Assembly (NCBI GenBank): GCA_900770055.1
Contig: CAAGJD010000089.1
Coordinates: forward strand, 1 to 15,685
Direction: 5' to 3'
From: Acholeplasmatales bacterium
GTDB lineage: Bacteria; Bacillota_I; Bacilli_A; Acholeplasmatales; Anaeroplasmataceae
Length of the DNA: 15,685 nt
Below, one piece after another: positions 7,254 through 13,746 of this stretch (position 1 is its first letter; the number at the start of each line of letters is the position of its first letter). The position numbers and the translations under genes were made by a program. The notes below the pieces were generated by a model that did no database searches, was not told where the DNA came from, and saw only the letters and a list, made by a program, of their open reading frames with translations.

Positions 7254-7280
7254 AATTATGACACTTGATGTGTTATAATT
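7254..7280. promoter_or_regulatory. Operator-like 27-bp palindrome over the pectinesterase promoter
   Basis: Arms AATTATGACAC (7254-7264) and GTGTTATAATT (7270-7280) are complementary at 10 of 11 positions around a 5-bp spacer. The right arm contains the -10 box, so a bound dimer would block RNA polymerase. The size and symmetry suit a dimeric regulator such as a GntR- or Crp/Fnr-type protein, but no candidate regulator is encoded in the window. Confidence 0.6.
7271..7279 (+). promoter_or_regulatory. Extended -10 promoter of the pectinesterase gene
   Basis: TGTTATAAT contains a perfect TATAAT (7274-7279) with the extended TG motif. The -35 position 17 nt upstream (TACAAT, 7251-7256) is weak, which is common for extended -10 promoters. 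The start of transcription should be near 7286, about 25 nt before the ATG. Confidence 0.6.
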
Positions 7281-7310
7281 AATGTATACTTTTGTGAGGA
7301 GAGTTTTACT

Positions 7311-8249
7311 ATGAAATACGTTCTTAATCCTAGTGAATCAATAAATGAAACATTATCTAAATGTATACCTGGTGATATTATTTACCTAAATTGTGGTATT
7401 TATAACGAAAAAGTAGAAATATTTACTGATAATATCACAATTATTGGTGAAAATAGAGATAATGTAATTATATCTAATAAGGATTATTATCATAAAATAT
7501 TAGCTGATTATAATGAATGTAATACATTTAGATCTTATACTTGCTTTGTTGGAGGAAACAATGTTACATTATCTAATTTAACAATTAGAAATGAATCTGT
7601 TCCATCAATTAAATATGGACAAGCCGTAGCATTGCATGCCGATAGCGATAATTTTAAATGTACAAATGTGTATTTAGATAGTGCACAGGATACTTTATTT
7701 ACAGGCCCTCTTCCACCAGACTTAATAATTAGACATCAAGGATTTCTTAAAGAACCGTTTTTAAAGGGGAATCCTTGCAAGCAAATTTATGAAAACTGTA
7801 AAATTAGAGGAAATGTTGACTTTATCTTTGGTTGTGCTCAAGCCTTATTTATTAATTGTGATATAGTTTCAAGAGAACAAGAAACTGATAGAAAAAAATA
7901 CATTGGCTTCATTGCTGCCCCTGCTCATAGTCAAGAAATGGAATACGGATATGTCTTCTATAAATGTAATTTAATTAAAGAAAGTGGAGCTTATGGTGTA
8001 TATCTTGCAAGACCATGGCGTGATTATGGTACTGCTGCTTTTATAGATTGTAAGCTTGATGATCATATTAATCCTTTAGGATTCAATAAATGGGGAAATA
8101 CTGAAAGAAATAAAACTGCAAGATTTTATGAATATACTGAAAATGTAGATTTGTCAAAAAGAGAACCTTGGGTTAAAATTTTTAATAAGGATGAAGCTTT
8201 AGAATATATTAAAAATTTCTATAATTTTATGAATTATGAGGAGAAATAA
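7311..8249 (+). CDS. Pectinesterase (carbohydrate esterase family 8), predicted cytoplasmic
   Basis: It hydrolyses methyl esters of (oligo)galacturonides, releasing methanol. The 312-residue right-handed beta-helix protein keeps all family landmarks: GQAVALHADSDNFKC (102-117), QDTLFT with Gln126 and the acid/base Asp127, GNVDFIFG with the nucleophile Asp170, and LARPWRDYG with Arg234 and Trp236. There is no signal peptide or lipobox; the protein starts MKYVLNPSES straight into the fold, so it should act inside the cell on imported oligomers. The family's exported members carry an extra N-terminal signal. The start ATG is preceded by AGGAGA at good spacing. The gene stands alone, divergent from the importer operon, and ends in a terminator. 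The two units probably share control through the region between them, so pectin fragments are the likeliest cargo of the importer. Confidence 0.92.
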   Translation: MKYVLNPSESINETLSKCIPGDIIYLNCGIYNEKVEIFTDNITIIGENRDNVIISNKDYYHKILADYNECNTFRSYTCFVGGNNVTLSNLTIRNESVPSIKYGQAVALHADSDNFKCTNVYLDSAQDTLFTGPLPPDLIIRHQGFLKEPFLKGNPCKQIYENCKIRGNVDFIFGCAQALFINCDIVSREQETDRKKYIGFIAAPAHSQEMEYGYVFYKCNLIKESGAYGVYLARPWRDYGTAAFIDCKLDDHINPLGFNKWGNTERNKTARFYEYTENVDLSKREPWVKIFNKDEALEYIKNFYNFMNYEEK

Positions 8250-8268
8250 TTTTTTCTTCTCTTTTTTT
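8238..8268 (+). terminator. Rho-independent terminator of the pectinesterase gene
   Basis: GAGGAGAA (8238-8245) pairs with TTCTTCTC (8254-8261) with one G-U pair, followed by seven T (8262-8268). The stem includes the last two sense codons and runs up to the stop codon. Confidence 0.75.
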
Positions 8269-8288
8269 ATGGGATATAATTCGGCACA

Positions 8289-8298
8289 TTTCGACAAA
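8289..8298 (-). promoter_or_regulatory. 0A box (Spo0A-binding site), distal copy
   Basis: On the minus strand this reads TTTGTCGAAA, containing the full TGTCGAA core known for Spo0A binding in Bacillus subtilis. With the proximal copy it forms an 11-bp perfect inverted repeat (ATTTCGACAAA at 8288-8298 and its complement at 8333-8343) separated by 34 nt. Confidence 0.7.
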
Positions 8299-8332
8299 TA
8301 ATATATATTATAATAATTTTCAACAAAAGAAT

Positions 8333-8343
8333 TTTGTCGAAAT
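8333..8343 (+). promoter_or_regulatory. 0A box (Spo0A-binding site), proximal copy
   Basis: TTTGTCGAAAT holds a perfect TGTCGAA core (8335-8341) in plus orientation, about 43 nt upstream of the -35 box of spo0A. The position suits activation or repression of spo0A by its own product. Confidence 0.75.
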
Positions 8344-8385
8344 TGACATTTAATAAAAAATTTAAAAGTTTTTTTCAAAAAAGTA

Positions 8386-8414
8386 TTGATTATGCTTCAA
8401 ATCTAAAATATTAT
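8386..8414 (+). promoter_or_regulatory. Sigma-A promoter of spo0A
   Basis: TTGATT (8386-8391) and TATTAT (8409-8414) are 17 nt apart. Transcription would start near 8421, just before the ribosome binding site AAGGGGG, giving a very short leader. I saw no matching sigma-H promoter: a -10-like AAAGAATTT occurs at 8326-8334 but lacks a -35 partner. Confidence 0.55.
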
Positions 8415-8439
8415 ACCAAGTGATAAGGGGGAAAACAAA

Positions 8440-9225
8440 ATGTCAAAAATTATTGTCGCAGATGACAATAAGGAATTACTAGAAATGATTAGTGAATTTC
8501 TTAAAATGCAAAATGATGTACAAGTTGTAAAGACGTTTAGTAGAGGTAAAGATTTATTAACCCATCTAGAAACAGAATCAGCAGATTTTTTATTGCTTGA
8601 TATTTTCATGCCTGAAATAGATGGAATTACGATTTTGACTGAGCTCAAAAACAATACTAAATACCATAGACCTACAAAAATCATAATGCTTACTGCTTTT
8701 AATACAGAAAGTATTATGCTTAAGGCCTCTTCTTTAGGAGCTGACTACTTTATAGTTAAGCCAGTCGATTTAACAAATCTATACAAGGTTATCCAATCCT
8801 TAGAACAGGAAGCTACTCGAGTTGGTTCTTCCATCAATCTAAAAGGAACAGATAAAAATAAGGATGACAAAAACCTTGATAGTGAAATTACTGAATTATT
8901 ACACGAAATTGGAGTACCCGCACATATTAAAGGATATATGTACCTAAGAGAAGCAATCACTATGGTCTACAATAATGTAGAAATATTAGGTGGAATTACT
9001 AAGATCCTATATCCTACTATAGCAAAGAAATTTAAAACTACTTCTTCTCGAGTAGAAAGAGCCATTAGGCATTCTATTGAGGTTGCTTGGAATAGAGGAA
9101 ATGTTGATGCTATATCATCAATATTCGCATATACTATAAGCTATAACAAGAGTAAGCCTACTAATTCTGAATTTATCGCTATGATAGCTGATAAGCTAAG
9201 ACTAGCACATAAAGTTAAAATTTAA
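8440..9225 (+). CDS. spo0A: Stage 0 sporulation protein A, master regulator of sporulation
   Basis: This response regulator receives phosphate through the sporulation phosphorelay and switches cells to sporulation. Residues 1-120 are a receiver domain with the acidic pocket Asp8/Asp9, phosphorylation site Asp54 (LLLDIFMPEIDG), Thr85 and Lys107 (VKPVD). A poorly conserved linker (121-147) leads into the Spo0A C-terminal DNA-binding domain (148-258), which reads almost like the Bacillus protein: HEIGVPAHIKGYMYLREAI, TTSSRVERAIRHSIEVAW (recognition helix), KPTNSEFIAMIADKLRL. The length of 261 residues is normal. The ATG follows AAGGGGG at 9 nt. Two 0A boxes upstream suggest autoregulation. spoIVB, which commonly precedes spo0A in Bacillus and Clostridium, is absent here, so the gene has been relocated or stands alone. 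Its presence implies the organism can sporulate or descends from spore formers. Confidence 0.97.
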   Translation: MSKIIVADDNKELLEMISEFLKMQNDVQVVKTFSRGKDLLTHLETESADFLLLDIFMPEIDGITILTELKNNTKYHRPTKIIMLTAFNTESIMLKASSLGADYFIVKPVDLTNLYKVIQSLEQEATRVGSSINLKGTDKNKDDKNLDSEITELLHEIGVPAHIKGYMYLREAITMVYNNVEILGGITKILYPTIAKKFKTTSSRVERAIRHSIEVAWNRGNVDAISSIFAYTISYNKSKPTNSEFIAMIADKLRLAHKVKI

Positions 9226-9231
9226 CGAATT

Positions 9232-9260
9232 GCTCATGCCGGCAAAAGGCATGAGCTTTT
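9232..9260 (+). terminator. Terminator of spo0A, between convergent genes
   Basis: A perfect 9-bp stem (GCTCATGCC, 9232-9240, and its complement, 9248-9256) with a 7-nt loop is followed by TTTT and then ATTATTTT. In the opposite direction the stem is followed by AATTCG, so it should work well for spo0A and poorly for glmS, whose stop codon is 7 nt away. Confidence 0.85.
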
Positions 9261-9266
9261 ATTATT

Positions 9267-10955
9267 TTATAAAACTGTAACACTTTTAGCTAGATTTCTT
9301 GGTTGGTCAATGTTTCTATTTAATAATAGTGCAGAATAATAGGCAAGAAGCTGAACAAACACTACTATTGATATTCTATCATATGGTAAATAATAGCTAG
9401 CATTTTCATCACTATTTGATATTAATACTACTTCTCCTCCACGTGAATTAATTTCCTCTAAGTTATTTTTAATATTGTCTAATTCACTATCATTAGTTGA
9501 TATAGCTATGGCAATAGTATTTGTATCAACTAAAGCAATACTTCCATGTTTAAGCTCTCCACTTTGAAAGGCATAAGAATTAAGATAGCTTATTTCCCTT
9601 ATTTTTAATGCTGCTTCTTGACAAATAAAGTAATCTATTCCTTTGCCAATATAAAAAATACATTTTTTAGAAATTACTCTTTTAGCTAACTCATGTATTC
9701 TATCATTCATATTAAGTATACAATTTATCTCACAAGATAATTTACTTGAAATAAAACATTCGTTTTTATCAAGAAGTATTCTTCCAACATAAAGCATAGC
9801 TGTAAATGCTTTTGTCGACGCAACTGAAATCTCAGCTCCTGCTAATAATGGAAATACATAATCGCTATTATATGCAAGCGTTGAATAATTATTATTGCAT
9901 AAGGAAATAATTGGTAAATTGTTTTGTTTAATTATATTTAAAGCATTACACAAATCAGCTGTTTCTCCAGATTGAGATAACAATATATAAACACTATTAT
10001 TAAGCATATTAAAACTTGAAAACTCTGAAGCTACTATAAAAAGACTTCTTTTATTAAGTTTTTTTTCGAAAAGACTTGCTAGTATTGCACATGCGAAACA
10101 AGAACTACCTGCACCAATAAATACAATTTCATCACAATTTATTATTAGATTTGCAAAACTTGAAACATCGATATTCTCATACGCTTTACTAATATTTAAT
10201 ACCATATTTTTTTGATGAATAATTTCATCATATAAAAAGTGATCACTTTTCTTTATTTGAGAAATAGAGTTTTCTTTAACAAAGTTAATTCTATTATAAT
10301 CCTTTGGTAAAATATTTATTTCATTTAGTTCTATAAAGCCATAATCATCCTCATTAAGAATTGTAACATTAGCCTTATAATCAAAGGCTAGCTGATCTGA
10401 TGCAATCATGACATTATGATCAGTTTTAGCAATTAATAATGGTGATGCTTTTTTCAAAAAATATAATCTATTTTTATTTTGCATATCAATAAATACTATA
10501 GCATAACTACCCTTTAATATGTATCTTAATCTATCAACTGCTTCAAGGGTTTCATTGTTAGCTGTTAAATTATCTAATAAATGTGCTATTACCTCTGAAT
10601 CAGTATTACTTGATAATTTAATATTATAATCATTAATAATTTCTTTATAATTATCTATCATTCCATTATGTGTAATAATAAATCTATTATTGCTTGTTGT
10701 ATGAGGATGAGCATTAAGCACACTTACCTTACCATGTGTTGCCCATCTTGTATGACCAATAGCCATTTGACAATTGCATACATCAACGTTAAATCGAAGG
10801 CTACTGACATTACCAATAGACTTGCTGATAGAAATTGAATCATTAGAAATATAAGCAACCCCACAGGAATCATAACCTCTATATTCTAAAGACTCTAATC
10901 TATTTAGAATTTCTAAGGTATTCATTTTACCAACAAATCCAAAAATTCCACACAT
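9267..10955 (-). CDS. glmS: Glutamine-fructose-6-phosphate aminotransferase (isomerizing)
   Basis: GlmS makes glucosamine-6-phosphate from fructose-6-phosphate and glutamine, the first step to UDP-GlcNAc and peptidoglycan. The N-terminal glutaminase domain has the nucleophile Cys2 (MCGIFGFVG), HTRWATHG (68-75), HNG (96-98) and NTDSEV (117-122). Two SIS domains follow: GAGSSCFAC (281-289), LSQSGETAD (326-334), SVASTKAFT (377-385), then the catalytic stretch ALKIREISY and ELKHG (467-471), and the C-terminal NLAKSVTV with the sugar-binding Lys557. At 562 residues it is about 40 shorter than usual. The linker between glutaminase and SIS1 is compact and divergent (HFLYDEIIHQ where HFMLKEIYEQ is usual). 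The start is ATG 10953-10955 after AGGTGAT. Only 51 nt separate it from the previous gene, too few for the glmS ribozyme seen in many Firmicutes. Confidence 0.93.
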   Translation of the reverse strand: MCGIFGFVGKMNTLEILNRLESLEYRGYDSCGVAYISNDSISISKSIGNVSSLRFNVDVCNCQMAIGHTRWATHGKVSVLNAHPHTTSNNRFIITHNGMIDNYKEIINDYNIKLSSNTDSEVIAHLLDNLTANNETLEAVDRLRYILKGSYAIVFIDMQNKNRLYFLKKASPLLIAKTDHNVMIASDQLAFDYKANVTILNEDDYGFIELNEINILPKDYNRINFVKENSISQIKKSDHFLYDEIIHQKNMVLNISKAYENIDVSSFANLIINCDEIVFIGAGSSCFACAILASLFEKKLNKRSLFIVASEFSSFNMLNNSVYILLSQSGETADLCNALNIIKQNNLPIISLCNNNYSTLAYNSDYVFPLLAGAEISVASTKAFTAMLYVGRILLDKNECFISSKLSCEINCILNMNDRIHELAKRVISKKCIFYIGKGIDYFICQEAALKIREISYLNSYAFQSGELKHGSIALVDTNTIAIAISTNDSELDNIKNNLEEINSRGGEVVLISNSDENASYYLPYDRISIVVFVQLLAYYSALLLNRNIDQPRNLAKSVTVL

Positions 10956-10984
10956 ATTATCACCTAATTAATACTATGCAGAAG

Positions 10985-11012
10985 AAAAAAAATAAGACCT
11001 AACGTCTTATTT
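10985..11012 (-). terminator. Rho-independent terminator of the methyltransferase gene
   Basis: On the minus strand AAATAAGAC, a 5-nt loop and GTCTTATTT form a perfect 9-bp stem (10990-11012) followed by TTTTT and CTTC. The stem includes the stop codon of the methyltransferase (11007-11009). glmS therefore probably has its own promoter or depends on readthrough; I could not identify a clear promoter in the remaining 30 nt. Confidence 0.75.
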
Positions 11013-12119
11013 CTTAAATAATAAATTATATAATGTTTGTTCAATGCCTAAAGAATTAATTAATTCATCAATCTCTTTCTTAAGCTTTTCATTTTTATTA
11101 GAGGTTAATACTGCTCTTATTAATAAATTTTTAGGACTATTCTCAAAATCCACAAATTCCATCACTTGTGTTTTATAACCATAATACTGCAAAATATTGG
11201 CTCTTATGGCATCTGTTGCCATAGCTGAAAAACGTTCCTTTAATATTCCAAACTTGGTAATTGAATGTAAATAACTTGAAGTTAACTGATTGTTAATCTC
11301 ATGCTGACAGCATGGTACGGAAAAAATATATTTACATTTCAAATTAATTGCGTGGTATAAAGCATAATCTGTTGCCGTATCACAAGCATGAAGTGTAACA
11401 ATCATATCTACTTTAAATTCATTAACATATTTGGCGATATCTCCGCATAAAAATCTAAGGTTTTTATAGCCATATTTTTGTGCTAATTTATTACAATTGT
11501 TAATTACTTCCTCTTTTAAATCAAGACCAATAATATTACATTTAATTTTCTTAATCTCAACAAGATAATAATAAAGAATGAAGGTTAAATAGCTTTTACC
11601 ACAACCAAAATCAATAACATTAAGTTCCTCTTCATTTTTAATACTATCATCTATAATTTCTAAAAAACGATTTATTTGTTTATATTTATCATAGTTTGCT
11701 TTAACAATTTGTCCACTTGGTGTCATAACACCTAAATCAACAAGTGCAGGCACTACTATATTTTCTTCAAGTAGATATTTCTTCTTTTTATTGTGATCAA
11801 CGCTTATTATTGTTTCATTATTTTTCCTTTTATTTGATAAAAGCTTACCCTTAGATGATACTCTATATGAATATATATAATCCTTTGTGTAAAGTTCTAA
11901 ATTATTAAAGCTAGTTTCTAAAAGCTCAATAAGTTTAAAAATAATTGTATTATCATTATAATTAGAATGAAAAACCTGAGTTTTAGTGTATAAGCTTAGC
12001 TGAATAGCTTCATTACCATTTATAGTTATTCTTTGAAGCTTACCCTTTTCAAATTCTCCATTCTTCTTTTTTCCAGAAATTATTCCTTTAATAATAATAT
12101 CATTTATGTTAAGTTCCAT
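11007..12119 (-). CDS. Class I SAM-dependent methyltransferase, Methyltransf_32-like
   Basis: A 370-residue protein with two parts. Residues 1-120 are a Lys-rich N-terminal region that I do not recognise as a known domain. Residues 121-355 are a Rossmann-fold methyltransferase: motif I VIDFGCGKSYLTF (168-180), an acidic residue after beta-2 in IGLDLKEEV (197-205), GDIAKY after beta-3, and LHACDTATD (243-251). Two features typical of the Methyltransf_32 family (PF13679) are the SVPCCQHE motif (267-274) and the NSPKN motif (327-331). Members of that family are mostly of unknown substrate; some eukaryotic relatives act on rRNA or tRNA, so an RNA target is possible but unproven. The start chosen is ATG 12117-12119, with GGAGGT just upstream; a GTG four codons earlier lies inside that site. 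It follows the DUF1508 gene by 40 nt and ends in its own terminator. Confidence 0.85.
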   Translation of the reverse strand: MELNINDIIIKGIISGKKKNGEFEKGKLQRITINGNEAIQLSLYTKTQVFHSNYNDNTIIFKLIELLETSFNNLELYTKDYIYSYRVSSKGKLLSNKRKNNETIISVDHNKKKKYLLEENIVVPALVDLGVMTPSGQIVKANYDKYKQINRFLEIIDDSIKNEEELNVIDFGCGKSYLTFILYYYLVEIKKIKCNIIGLDLKEEVINNCNKLAQKYGYKNLRFLCGDIAKYVNEFKVDMIVTLHACDTATDYALYHAINLKCKYIFSVPCCQHEINNQLTSSYLHSITKFGILKERFSAMATDAIRANILQYYGYKTQVMEFVDFENSPKNLLIRAVLTSNKNEKLKKEIDELINSLGIEQTLYNLLFKK

Positions 12120-12132
12120 AATAACCTCCACA

Positions 12133-12163
12133 ATAATAAAGGTTATCCTAAGATAACCATTAT
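12133..12163 (-). terminator. Hairpin between the DUF1508 protein gene and the methyltransferase gene
   Basis: On the minus strand GGTTATC, a 4-nt loop and GATAACC form a 7-bp stem (12141-12158), which A/T pairs extend to about 12 pairs with one mismatch. TTTATTATT follows, so termination or attenuation is likely. The second arm can also pair with the GGTTAT at the ribosome binding site of the methyltransferase gene (12121-12126). Confidence 0.5.
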
Positions 12164-13506
12164 TTTATCTCTTCAATTGCTGCTAGCTTATAAAATGATA
12201 CTACTGAATTAGCTGATGCCTCAGCACTAGCTTTTGTTGGATATGATTCTCCAATGGCTATTACTCTACCATTTGGTGTATAAAGCTTATAGCAATATCT
12301 TCCTGATTTATCCTTTATGCACTTGAAAACACCAATTTGAACATTCTTTTTAAATGTTTCAATAGAATAAATACAGCCAGCCTTTGATGTATAGCCTTCG
12401 GCTTGACATAATATTTGGCCATTAGATGATTTTAAATCCCAACTAAATTCACCATTAAATTTTTCAATGACAAATTTTCCACCTGATTTATCCTCATTAG
12501 ATTTAATTTCAATGATAGTAGCTGATTCAAAATCATTATCTAGTAATTCTATATCAACAATATCAGCCTTTAAAGCAAATTTTTTAAATGATTCAGATGC
12601 TCTAACAGCACTTTTTTCTACTGAATATGTTGAGCTAATTGCTAAAACTCGATAGTTTTTAGAAACAAGTTTAAATTTATATTTACCCCTTTTGTCAGCA
12701 AATATTCTAACCTCACCAGTTTCTAAGTTTCTCTTAACTGCTTCAATAGCCTTTATTACGCCATCACGAGAAATATAAGTTTCACTAGTTACTAATACCT
12801 CACCATTAGAAGCCTTTAAACAATATGCATAGCCATCAGCAACCTGAAATATTTCGTATTTACCATTATATGTTCTGCCTTTTTTTGTAGGCACAATAAC
12901 ATGTTTATCACTAGCCTGTTCTTCGTATTGTTTTTCATCTTCTAATTGTTCATCTTTTATTTCTTCAGGTTCAGTCTCAATAGTTTCTGATTCATCATTA
13001 TTTATTTCATCATTTTCTTCTGTTTGTTCATCTTTTATTTCTTCAGACTTAGTCTCAATAGTTTCTGATTCATTATTATTTATTTCATCATTTTCTTTCT
13101 CTTGAATTTCTTCAATAGTCATAGATTCTATTTCTTCTTTGTTTTCTTCTAAGGCTTCAGTTTCACAAGAAGAATCATTAATTTCATCTAAATCATTTGA
13201 ATCTAGCTTTTCCACATTTTCTTCGATATCCTGAGTCGCTTGAAGAACTACTTCAGGTTCATTATTTTCATTATTGATTTCTATAACACTATCACTAGCT
13301 TCAATATTATCTGAATCATTTGTTATAGAATCAGTCTCAAAAATATCTTCAGATGATTTATCTTTGATAATATTTTCATTAATATTATCTTTTTTTTCTT
13401 TATTTTTTATTATTAAAATACCAACAATAAACCAAACAACAATAAATACTAAAACTAATGCTAAAGATAGTAAAAAAACTATTTCTTGATTACCAATTAA
13501 AAACAT
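12160..13506 (-). CDS. Membrane-anchored protein with four DUF1508 (YegP-like) repeats
   Basis: The function is unknown. The 448-residue protein has an N-terminal transmembrane helix (about 10-34) followed by KNKEKK, which suggests the rest is cytoplasmic. Then comes a long, very acidic and probably disordered linker (about 40-205) with two copies of a 26-residue repeat rich in Glu, Asn and Asp. The C-terminal half has four DUF1508-type units at about 215-262, 270-315, 343-390 and 398-440. Each follows the pattern GKY.[FY].L...NG.V...S..Y.....A...I...K. Most DUF1508 proteins are small soluble proteins of one or two units, so a tethered four-unit form is unusual. The start chosen is ATG 13504-13506 (MFLIGNQE), with AAAGGA 9 nt upstream; an ATG three codons earlier abuts that site. 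It has its own promoter at 13531-13559. Confidence 0.82.
   Translation of the reverse strand: MFLIGNQEIVFLLSLALVLVFIVVWFIVGILIIKNKEKKDNINENIIKDKSSEDIFETDSITNDSDNIEASDSVIEINNENNEPEVVLQATQDIEENVEKLDSNDLDEINDSSCETEALEENKEEIESMTIEEIQEKENDEINNNESETIETKSEEIKDEQTEENDEINNDESETIETEPEEIKDEQLEDEKQYEEQASDKHVIVPTKKGRTYNGKYEIFQVADGYAYCLKASNGEVLVTSETYISRDGVIKAIEAVKRNLETGEVRIFADKRGKYKFKLVSKNYRVLAISSTYSVEKSAVRASESFKKFALKADIVDIELLDNDFESATIIEIKSNEDKSGGKFVIEKFNGEFSWDLKSSNGQILCQAEGYTSKAGCIYSIETFKKNVQIGVFKCIKDKSGRYCYKLYTPNGRVIAIGESYPTKASAEASANSVVSFYKLAAIEEIK
12947..13102. repeat. Two tandem copies of a 78-bp unit in the acidic linker
   Basis: Units at 12947-13024 and 13025-13102 differ at only a few positions and encode 26 residues each (containing NDEINN, ESETIET and EEIKDEQ). 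The duplication keeps the reading frame, so linker length appears able to change by whole units. Confidence 0.85.
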
Positions 13507-13530
13507 AAATATCATTCCTTTGCTAAACTA

Positions 13531-13559
13531 ATTATAAAATAAAGGGATATCATTTACAA
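13531..13559 (-). promoter_or_regulatory. Sigma-A promoter of the DUF1508 protein gene
   Basis: On the minus strand TTGTAA (13554-13559) and a perfect TATAAT (13531-13536) are spaced by 17 nt. The start of transcription would be near 13524, about 18 nt before the start codon and just ahead of the ribosome binding site. Confidence 0.7.
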
Positions 13560-13590
13560 TAATTAAATAAATTATCTATTCTTTAAAATG

Positions 13591-13638
13591 ATAAAAATTC
13601 TAAAAAGCAGCAATATTTACTATTACTGTTTTTTAGAA
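13591..13638 (-). terminator. Terminator-like hairpin after the ABC-2 permease gene
   Basis: TTCTAAAAAGCAG (13598-13610) pairs with CTGTTTTTTAGAA (13626-13638) over 13 positions with one G-U pair, around a 15-nt loop. On the minus strand TTTTTATC follows. It lies about 110 nt beyond the permease stop codon. The rest of this gap (13516-13746) holds only the promoter described for the next gene and A/T-rich filler. Confidence 0.55.
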
Positions 13639-13746
13639 AATTATTAAAGACAGCTATACTCAATCAAATATCTATATTAATAATATTGTGATTTTTAACC
13701 ATAGTTTAAATTCAAAATGTATGTAATGTTAATAATATGATTCGTG

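Noticed and set aside
8301..8334. Additional spo0A promoters (TATAAT at 8309-8314; sigma-H-like AAAGAATTT at 8326-8334)
   Set aside because: Neither has a convincing -35 element at the proper distance.
8403..8960. Minus-strand open frames opposite spo0A (8403-8684 and 8745-8960)
   Set aside because: Spo0A on the other strand is certain, and these frames are shadows of its codon pattern.
10956..11006. Possible glmS ribozyme upstream of glmS
   Set aside because: The gap is only 51 nt and is mostly a terminator; the ribozyme needs well over 100 nt.
12467..13489. Plus-strand open frames at 12467-12655 and 13274-13489
   Set aside because: They are antisense to the DUF1508 protein gene; Ser/Ile-rich composition comes from reading Glu/Asn/Asp codons backwards.
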